Below are positions 19,053-28,600 of a DNA stretch of 64,000 nt, piece after piece. Numbering within the stretch: position 1 is the first letter of the stretch; each line of letters opens with the position of its first letter. Made by a program: the position numbers and the translations under genes. A model generated the notes under the pieces. The model was not told the origin of the DNA. It was given only the letters and a program-made list of their open reading frames with translations, and did not search any database. Source of the DNA: Chloropicon primus (lineage: Eukaryota; Chlorophyta; Chloropicophyceae; Chloropicales; Chloropicaceae); NCBI GenBank assembly GCA_023205875.1, contig CP060757.1, positions 248,001-312,000 on the forward strand, written 5' to 3'.

Positions 19053-20024
19053 ATGACTGCTGCTGCATCACCAGCAACATCGTCACCAGCAATGACGACC
19101 GCTGTGTACGTGGCACACGACTCGGGTGCGGAGTACCTCAGCTGCTGCTGCTGCTCGGCGGTGGACGACTCGGGGGGCTTGAACTCGACGCAAATCTGCG
19201 CCCTCCTGTCCAGCTTCTCTCTGTTCGAGGAGGAGCTTGGCCTGCGAACCAAGGTGTCCCGGTCGGACGGGGGCAAGTGCATTCAATTCGGAAGGAGAAA
19301 GCCGAGGACCGGGCTCCAGTGCTTCGCCGTCCTCAAGGACACCTCGTCCCCCTCCGCAGAGTGGTTCCTGGACCTGGTGGAGAAGCTGGTGGACATGACC
19401 CTGAGTCCCCTATGCCTCGAGGAGTCCAGCGGCGCGAGCTTGAGGACCTTGTCCAAGAAGCACCCCAAGTCGGTGGAGCTTCGGCGTGCGTTGCTGTCCG
19501 CGATGGACCGGCTGCATGGGTGGCGCGAGGAGGCGACGCCCTCCGAACTTGTGTCGTCTTCGCTGGCCGCGACGCTCCGCAACGTGGAGCGCCAGGTCTC
19601 CAGCAGCTTCGCCTACTGCGCCACGGCCTGGGTGCAGGACGGCTACACCGGCCTCGCTTGGACGGACGAGGGGGCGCTCGTGCCAGGGGGAGGCGGAGGT
19701 GACGGGTACAGCCGGAGAACGATCGATGCCTGCGTCGTGACAGCAGCAGCCTCCGGGGAGGGCGGAGAATACTCGGACGACGGCTTGGTGTATTCGGCCC
19801 ACTCCGTTTACCTGGGGGACGAGTTCTTGGAAGAGGGCCAGGATCCCGACGCGGCCCTCTGCAGTTTGCACGTGTTCAAGCCGGCGGCCAAGCTCGGGAC
19901 CGAACTGGCTCTCGCGATGGTCTGCGAGGGGGCGAAAGCTTTCGACGTGAAGAGGAACGTGGAATTCTTGACCTACGTGAAGACCGTCCTCCGCGACCTG
20001 GCCCGAGAGGTCCATAACCAGTGA
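19053..20024 (+). CDS. Conserved-looking protein of unknown function (possible longin-like start)
   Basis: Single exon, 323 residues from ATG 19053. I do not recognise it with confidence. After a short Ala/Thr/Ser-rich leader comes AVYVAHDSGAEYLSCCCC, then LNSTQICALLSSFSLFEEEL. This beta-strand then helix pattern resembles longin domains at the start of Fuzzy/MON1/HPS-type trafficking proteins. The middle (LRNVERQVSSSFAYCATAWV) and the C-terminus (NVEFLTYVKTVLRDLAREV) look helical. There is no membrane segment. A longin-type adaptor or Rab-exchange partner is only a suggestion. Codon use matches its neighbours, and the frame is intact across its length. Confidence 0.6.
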   Translation: MTAAASPATSSPAMTTAVYVAHDSGAEYLSCCCCSAVDDSGGLNSTQICALLSSFSLFEEELGLRTKVSRSDGGKCIQFGRRKPRTGLQCFAVLKDTSSPSAEWFLDLVEKLVDMTLSPLCLEESSGASLRTLSKKHPKSVELRRALLSAMDRLHGWREEATPSELVSSSLAATLRNVERQVSSSFAYCATAWVQDGYTGLAWTDEGALVPGGGGGDGYSRRTIDACVVTAAASGEGGEYSDDGLVYSAHSVYLGDEFLEEGQDPDAALCSLHVFKPAAKLGTELALAMVCEGAKAFDVKRNVEFLTYVKTVLRDLAREVHNQ

Positions 20025-20101
20025 GCAGCGAGTCTATGAAGAGTGTTATACAGCAGCAGTTACACAATGTGGGTGGGCGACTTGAAACCATCCAAATTCT
20101 C

Positions 20102-20928
20102 TCAAGCGCCTCCCTCCTGGGCTTTCTTCTCCACCAGGGCGTTGATCTCCTCGGGGGTCAGGCCGTCGAACTCGTCCTCGTCCTCGGCTAACTTGGGGAG
20201 CTTGTGAAGCAAGTCGGGCGTGAGGCTGATCGGGCAGAGCAAACACGCGTGTAACAGAGCGTTGGGGTCAGACAACAAGCAAGCAAGGCGCACGCGCGTG
20301 GTTGCCCAACATTCCTATCGAAAAGGGAGCTGGGGGTGGGTGTCGAACTCGTTTCGCTCACTTACTTGTGCTTGGTGTTGGACTTGACGTACTCGTCAAT
20401 CTCCTCCGGCGTCAGACCCTCGAAGGGGTCCTCCAACCCGCCAATGATGCTCTCCCCGCGCAAGACGGCCATCGCTCTCTGCCTCTTCAGCGCCTCCTTC
20501 CTCTCCTCCTCCCTCTTCTCCTCCTCCAAGTCGTCCTCAGTCTTCGTCTTCTTCGTGGCCAGCTGGATGCCGAAGTAAACCATCGCGCCGGAGAAGACGA
20601 TCCAGTAACCCTTCTCGGTCGTCGTCAACCCCTTCTTCCCACCCTCGAGCGCCCTCTTCTCCCAAGGGAACATGAAAGCACTCACCGTTTTGGCCATGTC
20701 CTCCGCTTGCCTTGCACCTTCCAGGTCTTCTTTGGACGTCAGGTACTGCGGCTTCCTTCCCTTGGCAGTCGTCGCCGCATTGGCGTTCTTCCCTCCGCCG
20801 GCCTCGCTCGCGAAACCCCTCCAGTATCGAGACACCGCGCCAGCGGCGCGCCGTAGACAAGTCCCAGACAACGACGACAACGACGACGACGCCATCTTGG
20901 CTTTCCTTCTGATTCCAGCAAAGCCCAT
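20102..20928 (-). CDS. Small mitochondrial-type inner membrane protein with repeated GLTPEEI motif
   Basis: Two exons (20928-20366 and 20225-20102), joined in phase 2 across a 140-bp GTAAGT..TCAG intron, give 228 residues. From the second ATG (20895) the N-terminus (MASSSLSSLSGTCLRRAAGA) looks like a mitochondrial presequence. One membrane segment (GYWIVFSGAMVYFGIQLA) lies near 120-137, followed by a charged helix (EEEKREEERKEALKRQRAMA). Exon 1 ends with FEGLTPEEIDEYV and exon 2 with FDGLTPEEINALV, an internal repeat split by the intron. If the intron is kept, the protein ends two codons later (KHK), still with one motif. The layout recalls accessory subunits of respiratory complexes, such as the complex I ESSS/NDUFB11 type, but I cannot assign it. 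ATG 20928 lies in a 22-bp repeat. Confidence 0.6.
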
Positions 20929-20935
20929 GAAAAGT
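20914..20935. repeat. 22-bp direct repeat, copy 1 (over the first ATG of the minus gene)
   Basis: TCCAGCAAAGCCCATGAAAA and the next two bases occur here and again, identically, at 21095-21116. On the minus strand the sequence holds an ATG followed by Gly-Phe-Ala-Gly. Copy 1 overlaps the possible start at 20928. Confidence 0.8.
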
Positions 20936-21133
20936 CTGCAGATGCAGAGGGGGAGGGGGAGACAGGAGGAGGAGGAGAGGGAGAGGGAGAGGGAGAGGGA
21001 GAGGGAGAGGGCTGCCTGATTGATCTAATCCTATCTCTATCTGTATCTTTATCTCTTCCCCCTGCCTCTACCCCTTTCTTCTCTTGCTTGGTGATCCAGC
21101 AAAGCCCATGAAAAGTTGCCTGATCTCTCTCTC

Positions 21134-21165
<32 letters not shown>

Positions 21166-21270
21166 GAGAGTAGTCTCTCACTTCACTGGTGCAATGTACA
21201 TCTGTGTGTGTGTTTACAAGGTAGTAGCCCAAGTGGCGTGGTTAGGCGAATACTGTCTTTGCTCAAGTCC
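20929..21270. other. Upstream region with GGGAGA and TG microsatellites
   Basis: It lies upstream of the minus-strand mitochondrial-type gene and downstream of the TWD40-1-like gene. A GGGAGA hexamer repeat covers about 20975-21010, TATCT-rich sequence follows to about 21055, and a TG dinucleotide run covers about 21138-21164. The second 22-bp copy (21095-21116) lies here. In that copy the minus-strand ATG opens a short upstream frame (MGFAGSPSKRRKG, then stop). Confidence 0.5.
21095..21116. repeat. 22-bp direct repeat, copy 2
   Basis: Identical to 20914-20935 and 181 bp from it. On the minus strand it supplies an ATG upstream of the mitochondrial-type gene, giving a 13-codon upstream frame if it is in the transcript. 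Confidence 0.8.
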
Positions 21271-24200
21271 TCAAGCCGTGGCCTGAGCAAAGACGTTCTG
21301 CAGGACGCTCTCCAGCAGGTCGGCGCTTTGGACTTTCGAGAGGTGGTCGGAGATCTGCGCCAAGTACGGGGACTCCTCCGTTTCCGTGCTCTCGTCGATC
21401 TTGACCATGCACAAGTCCCGCATCTGCTTGACTTTTGGGGTCATGCTGGCCATGTTGGCGTACCTCGGGAGCACGCGGAGGATGCCGTCCAGGAGGGCGA
21501 GGGACGTCTTGTACTCCTGGGTCGTAATCAGCGCCTGAGCTGCGGAGAGGTTCACTTGGATGCCCAGGAAGGACTGCAAGCGCAGCCTCCTCGCGCACAG
21601 CAGCAGGTTGCGCCTGCGAACCTTCACGACCTTGGGGTCGCTCAACTGGTGCAGAGATTCGCACTTTTGCATGATCGCTGCGAGGACTCTGTGGTGGACG
21701 ACCACAAACCACTGGCTCTTCAACGATTCAAAGTCGTGTGACATGATCCCCAAGGCCTGATCAAACATTTCGATGGCGCCCTGCCACTGCCTGGACTGCA
21801 GGTGCTTCATTCCAGCTTGGAAGGTCGAGGCACTTTCCTGTGACACGTCGTCCCGAGAAGGAGGCGCCGAGGCGGCCTCAGCCTTGGGAGGAGCGGGAGG
21901 TTCCATGCCTGCGAGAGGTCCCTCGATCGAGCTACGCAGGCCCTGGAGCATGTTCTTGATGTCATTGGCATTCGAGGGCTTCGAGGGCGCAGCCTCCGCA
22001 GCCGGCTTGATTTTGATGTTGAACTTCTTCCTCGTGACGAAACCTCCCGATTCATCGTCGTCGGAGGACGATTCGGACGACGATGTGAAGGCCTCTTGAG
22101 CTTGCCGCCTGGATCCATCCGAAGCCTCCTCCTCTTCAACTACTTCATCATCCCTCTCGGCATGGGACGATTGCTGCCGTGGAATTGGAGAAGGGCCACC
22201 ATGCTGTGGGGCCAAGTCGACCTTGGCCTGCTTCTCGTGTGTGGGGGTCTCAGCCTCAAACTGCGGCTGTGGAATTGTTGTTGGAGACGGGCCGCCTTGC
22301 TGTGGAACCAAGTTGATCGTGGCCTGCTTCTCATGTGCAGGGGTTCTCAGGTCCATCAATGGAGGAGAATCCAGAGTAAGGTTAGCTATCGCGGATTTCA
22401 GAAGGGTTGCTGACCCTTGCGGCCTACCCGATGAGGCTCCCGCCGGCTTGATGCTTATCATGATCTTTTTCTTCTTCTTGGCGAACGAGGAACCAGAGGA
22501 CGACGAGCTGTCATCGGATTCTTCATCTGAGTCTGACCAATTGCTGCTGCCAAAACCGCTCGCAGCAGCCTGCGTTTCCGGCACTGATTCCTCTGCCGCA
22601 ACGGGCATGTCCGGGGAGGTTTCACGCAAGCTCGTCTCTGCTGGCGTTGGAGTTGCTGCGTGGGAATCCATCAGGGAAGGAGCTGGCGACTGCGTCAAAT
22701 TCTCAGCCACCAGAGAGGTTTTGTGCTGACTCGTGCTTCCTGGGCTCCTCCGCAGTTGCCTGGCCGGGATCACAGGAGCACAGAGCCCCGCAAGATAGGG
22801 ATTTGCTGCATTTGCTGCAAGGTCGCCCTCACCGCCTCCTCCTTCCTCTCCCAAGAGACTTTGCAAGACCCCTTCATCGCCGCTCGCTGCAATGAGGTTC
22901 AGCAGGACACTCAACAATTCTTTCTCTTCGCTGCTTATGCTCTGGGCAGGATCGTTGTCGTACCTCAGGTCGACCTGCCACGGCTGGCTCATGAGGCGGC
23001 CCAAGCAATGCGAGATGTGATCCTCCTCGCCTTCGGCGGGAGCAACTTGAGCGTGGCAAAACAGGTCCAAAGCTTCGACGGAGAAGCTGATCTTCGAGCT
23101 GGTCACCTTCATGCGGGGTTTCAAGTCCCTCGCCATTTGGGCGGCGAGCAGCGGACGACTTTTCCTCGTGGGATCGTCCTCCGCAGGCAAGGCGTAAGCC
23201 ATGACCTTGCTGTCTTGCAGCCCCTGGATCGGGTGCTCAAAGTACAAGACGTTGTCCCCGTCCTGCCCCGAGCACGACAGCCCCTTGAACGTTTCGCTGG
23301 CACCGTGAGATGGACTCCTGTCCAAGGAGAACACAGACCTGACTGAGCTGAAACCGTCCTCCCTGCACAGCTTGAGGACGACCTTGTTCCTTCCCATGCA
23401 CACCAGCGTCTGCGATAAATCCAACCAGTGGATGCTGACCGAGTGCCTCTCGTTCTCTTGAAAACTGATCTGATTCAAGACGCTCAACTCCTCGTCCAGG
23501 AGGATGATCCTCCTGTCTGTCAGCAGAGCCAGCCGAAGCGCACTCAACTCGTCTCCAGCCCCCCTCAAACGGAAGTGCGCAGCGTCGAGGATCCCCTCGA
23601 ACTTAGAGCTCAGGCTCCAAGCGTGAATCACTTCAATGTCCTTGGAAGAAGGCGTTGCTCTCCCGAAGAAAACCTTGCTGTCAGTGGCCCAAGCAGACTC
23701 GAAACTCCCATCGTCAGAGGTGAAGCGGCACAAGAGCAATCTCAAGGGCTGCGCCATCAAACTCAAGTGATGGCAGGAAATGAGAGAAGATGCGGAGGTT
23801 TCCTCGCCGCCCACGACCTTCTCGTGGAGCTCCAAGAGATTACCGTTCAATATGGTGAAGGAGACGCCGTTTCCAGGACCCTCGCCGACTTGCCCTTGGC
23901 GCCTGCCCTCCACAAAACCGCAAGACGTCCCCAAAAAATGCTCCACCGCAAGCGACTTGTCGCGCTTGGTCACAAGGAGAACCAACTTTCCGGTGCATTG
24001 CAAGATCCAGCATGCCTTCCCGTCCTTTCCCCCAGAGTCTTCTCCTTTCATCTTAAAAACTCGCTCAAGGCGCACGGAGTCCATCTTCAAACTGGGAGGA
24101 AGCTTGTGCTCCACTCGAAAAGAAGTCTTCGAGCCGTTTCGATCCAACGCAGTTTCAGTCAATACGACTCTAAGGGACTGGTACTCAGAGCTGTAATTGA

Positions 24201-25539
24201 GGACAGCCACTTTGAAAGCCTCAACCCTTTTGTTCGAAAACTTGTCTTCCTGTTGCGTGGGACCGAGTTCGACACAGCTGGTGCAGTGATCCATTTGGGA
24301 CTCACGCTTCATTCTACTGATGGACTCGTATACATGCAGGTTCATGCACACGAAGTGCTCTCCCGTGGACTTGGTGCAAACAAAGACGGTCTCTGTGTCC
24401 GGGCTTATCCCAACGAACTGAGACGCGCCTGGCCCCCGCTGCCCCACCATGGCTGATCCGGCAGGATTACCACCGCATTCCTCCTTGTTGATCAGCAGAC
24501 TTCCCAATCGCGTTACCTTCTGGCTGCATCCGCTGGCGCCCTCGCCAACTCTAACACGCACCACCGTCCCAGCATCTTCGTTAAACAGGGCCACTTCACT
24601 TCCCTTGAGGTGAAGGAGCTTTGGATTCTTACCGACAAGTCGAGCGTCCACCGACCGCACCGGATCTCTGGCCAAAACGCGAGCCGCGCTCGCGTACGAT
24701 CCTCCCTCCGAGAAGGCCAACTCCAACTGATGCAGGTGGTACTCGGACTCGTTCACCCTGGACAAGGAGCACACGCTGAGATTGCTGCCCAGGTCGATCA
24801 CCTCCATGCAGACCATGTTCTGCGCGTTCAACTGAACCCTCTCGATGAGCTTGAAGGTCGCTGTGTTGTAGACTTCGACGACGCCGGCAGCGCGACCGAC
24901 GGCCAGGAGGGGTGATTGATGGGAACAAGCCAGAGCAACGACTGCGGACTTGGCTTCACTCGATTTGATCCTAAAGGCGTCCTCGATGGTGGGCACGTGC
25001 TGCTTCTCGACTTTGACCTCTTGGGAGTGCTTGAGGGATATCCAATACACGGATTGACTCTTCCCGGCGCTCCAGAACACTCCAGCGTGAGAACTCGAGG
25101 GGGCCAGCCTCAAGGCCGATGCACCTGTAAAGGCTCCATCTTGGGAAATCTCATCGACCGTCTGATTCTTCTTCAGTGCGAAGGCGACCTTTGTCACCGT
25201 TGCCCTCACCAAATCGTATACCTTTATGTAGCCCGACTTGTCAAACCCAACCACCTGCCTCCCCCAGCCGCTCCCTGGCTTCTGGTCCAGGTACCTTACC
25301 GAAAAAACTTCCTCGCCGGTCTGGATCTCACGCAAGCACGTTGCCGTCTCCAAGTCGAACTCCAGCAAAGTCTTGTCGACGCACAGGCACAGGTACCTGC
25401 CCTTTGTGTCATAACAACGAACGCTAGCCCTCGTGGGCAACCCATCTTGACGCGGTAGTCCGGTCAGTGGGAGGTACACGTTGCAAGTCGATGAATACGA
25501 CCAGTCTCTCGCGGAATTGCTCGTGCTTGAGACCGTCAT
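21271..25539 (-). CDS. TWD40-1/TTRAY1-like WD40 protein (TPLATE/TSET complex candidate)
   Basis: Single exon, 1422 residues from ATG 25539, the first in-frame ATG. Residues 1-350 have WD40/beta-propeller character (VRCYDTKGRYLCLCVDKTLL, LLAVGRAAGVVEVYNT). The centre is less regular. Around 960-1240 is a Ser/Asp/Pro-rich disordered region with two similar basic strings (KKKKKIMISIKPAGASSGR and RKKFNIKIKPAAEAA). Such strings resemble the 'KKIxIRIRDKP' element of plant TWD40-1. The C-terminal ~200 residues are helical (GMKHLQSRQWQGAIEMFDQA, LLLCARRLRLQSFLGIQ), like an alpha-solenoid. TWD40-1 is a subunit of TPLATE/TSET, an ancient adaptor complex for endocytosis. The assignment rests on size, order and the basic string, so a related trafficking beta-propeller protein is possible. 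Confidence 0.55.
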   Translation of the reverse strand: MTVSSTSNSARDWSYSSTCNVYLPLTGLPRQDGLPTRASVRCYDTKGRYLCLCVDKTLLEFDLETATCLREIQTGEEVFSVRYLDQKPGSGWGRQVVGFDKSGYIKVYDLVRATVTKVAFALKKNQTVDEISQDGAFTGASALRLAPSSSHAGVFWSAGKSQSVYWISLKHSQEVKVEKQHVPTIEDAFRIKSSEAKSAVVALACSHQSPLLAVGRAAGVVEVYNTATFKLIERVQLNAQNMVCMEVIDLGSNLSVCSLSRVNESEYHLHQLELAFSEGGSYASAARVLARDPVRSVDARLVGKNPKLLHLKGSEVALFNEDAGTVVRVRVGEGASGCSQKVTRLGSLLINKEECGGNPAGSAMVGQRGPGASQFVGISPDTETVFVCTKSTGEHFVCMNLHVYESISRMKRESQMDHCTSCVELGPTQQEDKFSNKRVEAFKVAVLNYSSEYQSLRVVLTETALDRNGSKTSFRVEHKLPPSLKMDSVRLERVFKMKGEDSGGKDGKACWILQCTGKLVLLVTKRDKSLAVEHFLGTSCGFVEGRRQGQVGEGPGNGVSFTILNGNLLELHEKVVGGEETSASSLISCHHLSLMAQPLRLLLCRFTSDDGSFESAWATDSKVFFGRATPSSKDIEVIHAWSLSSKFEGILDAAHFRLRGAGDELSALRLALLTDRRIILLDEELSVLNQISFQENERHSVSIHWLDLSQTLVCMGRNKVVLKLCREDGFSSVRSVFSLDRSPSHGASETFKGLSCSGQDGDNVLYFEHPIQGLQDSKVMAYALPAEDDPTRKSRPLLAAQMARDLKPRMKVTSSKISFSVEALDLFCHAQVAPAEGEEDHISHCLGRLMSQPWQVDLRYDNDPAQSISSEEKELLSVLLNLIAASGDEGVLQSLLGEEGGGGEGDLAANAANPYLAGLCAPVIPARQLRRSPGSTSQHKTSLVAENLTQSPAPSLMDSHAATPTPAETSLRETSPDMPVAAEESVPETQAAASGFGSSNWSDSDEESDDSSSSSGSSFAKKKKKIMISIKPAGASSGRPQGSATLLKSAIANLTLDSPPLMDLRTPAHEKQATINLVPQQGGPSPTTIPQPQFEAETPTHEKQAKVDLAPQHGGPSPIPRQQSSHAERDDEVVEEEEASDGSRRQAQEAFTSSSESSSDDDESGGFVTRKKFNIKIKPAAEAAPSKPSNANDIKNMLQGLRSSIEGPLAGMEPPAPPKAEAASAPPSRDDVSQESASTFQAGMKHLQSRQWQGAIEMFDQALGIMSHDFESLKSQWFVVVHHRVLAAIMQKCESLHQLSDPKVVKVRRRNLLLCARRLRLQSFLGIQVNLSAAQALITTQEYKTSLALLDGILRVLPRYANMASMTPKVKQMRDLCMVKIDESTETEESPYLAQISDHLSKVQSADLLESVLQNVFAQATA

Positions 25540-25698
25540 GGCGGCAGGTACCACGGCACAACACCCTTGATGGCCCTCCTCCTTCCCTCCAGTCCCTATA
25601 CGGTACCCCCCGAGGCTGAGAAATGGCACACGACACAAACAGATGATGAATGGATGGATGAAAACTTGATGACATTGAGTCACTTTGTTGCTTTATTG

Positions 25699-28600
25699 TT
25701 AGGTGGGAGGACCGCTCGGAGTCTCTCTTCCCTCGGTCTCTTGGAAACTCAATGGCTTTGCCTTTGCTCTCTCCAAGACGGATTGGAAGACCTCGTTCAA
25801 GCCAACTTGAGAAACTGCCCAGTCGGAGATGCCGTGCGCTTCGCCCTGCTGGACCATCACCGAAAAGATTGAGGACATTCTGAATCCTGCAGACGTGCTT
25901 GACCCCGGCTGGCTAAGAGCGTCCATGGTCTTGTGAACGGGAATCCTGACCATGAGCTGCCCCGGAAAATCTTTGACAATCTCCGTGCCTTGTCTTGAAC
26001 TCACAACGTAAGCGCGGGGACTGAAAGCGGAGTGGCTCAGAAGGCCGAACTTCTGAGTGAGGAAGGAAAGGACCCTGCCCTTGTTATCCTGCGAAAAGTT
26101 CAGCAAAAGGATATACCCGCGGCCGAACTTCTCTTTGAGATGGTCGCTGGTCCCAACGCACTGCAGCCTGCCATTGACCATGATGCCCAATCTGGTGCAG
26201 AGCAGCTCCGCCTCATCCATGGAGTGGGTCGTGAGGACCATCGCTCTCTTGTTCTGGCACTTTTTGAGAATGTTCCAAAGCTGCCGCCTCGAGAATGGAT
26301 CCAACCCTGTCGTCACTTCGTCGAGCAGGATGACCCGAGAGTCTCCCGCCAAAGCTACTGCCACGCTAAGCCTCCTCTTCATTCCGCCGCTCAACTCTTT
26401 GACTAACTTGTGCTGGAAGGAGAGAAGACCGACCTCGTTCAAGATGCCTTCTACTTTCTCCTTGGCAGTCGAGGCCTTCTTCAGCCTAAGGAACAGGAGC
26501 ATGTGCTCCTTCACTGTGAGGTCACCCCAAAGAACGTCGAATTGGGGGCAAATTCCCAAGAGCTTTTGGATGTCCTCAGACTGATGTCTGACATCAAACC
26601 CAGCGACGTGGGCAGTCCCCCGAGTCGGCGCCATGGAGCACGAGAGCATGTTGATCAGAGTCGTTTTTCCTGCCCCGTTCTCTCCGAGAAGCCCAAAGCA
26701 CTCGCTTTTGTTGACAACCAGGCCCATGTTTTGGACTGCCACCTTGTCCCCAAACTCTTTCGTCAGGTTTTGAATGACGAGCTCGTGCTGATCCGGGGGG
26801 CTGACAGAAGCACGTCTTTCCTCTTCGAGCACGTCCTCGTCAACCGCGTCCTGCTTGGCAGTGCAATGGCTGTCAGAAAACTCGGTTTGAGACAAAATCT
26901 CAACCATGGAGTTGATCGGAGTGATCTTTCCACGCCTGCGCTTCCTCCAACGCCGCGGGAGGAAGAACAGCCAATCGCTCGAGGGCTCGTTCGGCTTTGG
27001 CAAAACCTTGTCAAGATAAAAGCCAACGAGGCAATAAAGAATGAAGTCCAGGTACATGAAACCTATGCACGTTTCCAGCTCCCTGTTCCCCCCCGAGCCG
27101 AGTCCAGAGATGCAATGGCCTTTCATGGCGCAGCTCCAATTCATGAGGTACACGCTCCGGATCATTGCAAATTGGGGCGCGAGGTTCAGCGCAGCCGGCA
27201 TCCTTGGCATTTCAGACCTAGTTGGGTTGTCCCCGTACACTCCTTGCGAAAGCATGATGCCAAGTCCGGTTCCAAAAAGGACCACGCTGTATCCCACGAC
27301 GGTCGCGATCCTTGAGGTGTTGATGAAGGATGCAAGGAAGATGGCAAAGGCCACCATGGAAAGGCCCCAGCCAAAGAAAAACACGAACAGCAGGGTTTGG
27401 TCCGTTTCGCTGAAGAACGACAGGTTCACGATGTTGCCCACGATGACCATGAAGAGCACGATGCAGGTGTACATCAGCATGTTGAACAAAAAAGAGCTCG
27501 TGTGGTACAATCCCAAAGACATTCCGTGGTTGAGTTGGCACTGTCGCAGCTTGTTCTCTTTCTCCATCACAGACACGTACATGTAAAGGGGAAGCTGCAG
27601 CACGAGCGCAATCGGATAGAGGAAGGACCCGAAAATTTGCACGATGTTTGTGAGTTTTGACTCTTCGTACTGCGGCATGTTGTACAGGACGGACTCCGCG
27701 CCGACAACAAACTTGACAAAGGATGGAAACCTCTGCAGCAGCTGGTAGTAGTAGTCGTGCGACTTTAGCACGCTTCTCATGAAAGCCCTGTTGACCATTT
27801 CCATCACGTAGGCTCTTCCCTGGTTACCAAGCACAGCAAAACCTGTGTTTTGGAACGACGCCGAAGTTTCTTCCAGCAAACGGGCTCTCGTAATTCCATT
27901 GGGTCGATGGTACGCCAGGAGAAAATTGTCGTTGGCAGAAAGCGAGTACCCTATGAAAGACTTCGCTGGGTCGACTCCCTTGAATGACACTGTGCCGTCC
28001 GGCAGCAGGTAGGAGGGGTGAGGCTCAACAGACAACTCGGACATGTTGAACGCGTTAAGCTCGTTCAGGTCACCGTAGAGGCTGGCCACCATGTCCTCCT
28101 CCGTTGCTTTGCTTTCAAAGAAGGGAGCCGAGATCCTTTCCCCTTCCCCGTAATCAAGGTAGCACTGGTGCTGAGGGATGTGGCTGAGGAGCCCTGACTT
28201 TTCACCTTTTTCGTTCAGCGCGCCAACATTCCCGGCGCCGTCATAGAAGGAAAAATGCTGAAGGCAGTACTTTCCTTTCATCTGCACCGGGAGGCTTTCG
28301 GATCCGTTGGTAAACGCTTGGGCCGAGTCAAAGGGAAGCCCAAAGCCGCTGCTCAGGCTATACGGAATGCTCTTCACGAGAACCCTGCTACTACCCTCGT
28401 CCGCCAAATTGTCCCCTTCAATCTTTATCAAAACTTGCAAGAAAGACAGCATCAACATGATGACAAGAGGGGTACCGACCTGACACAGCAGCTGGAACGT
28501 CTGCCTCCTCTGCAAAACAGCCTGCTTGGCCACAAGACCATAGAGAGAAGCAGCGGAAGTATGGCTGCATAGCCTTTTCCGAGTATTGTCCTCAGCTTTC

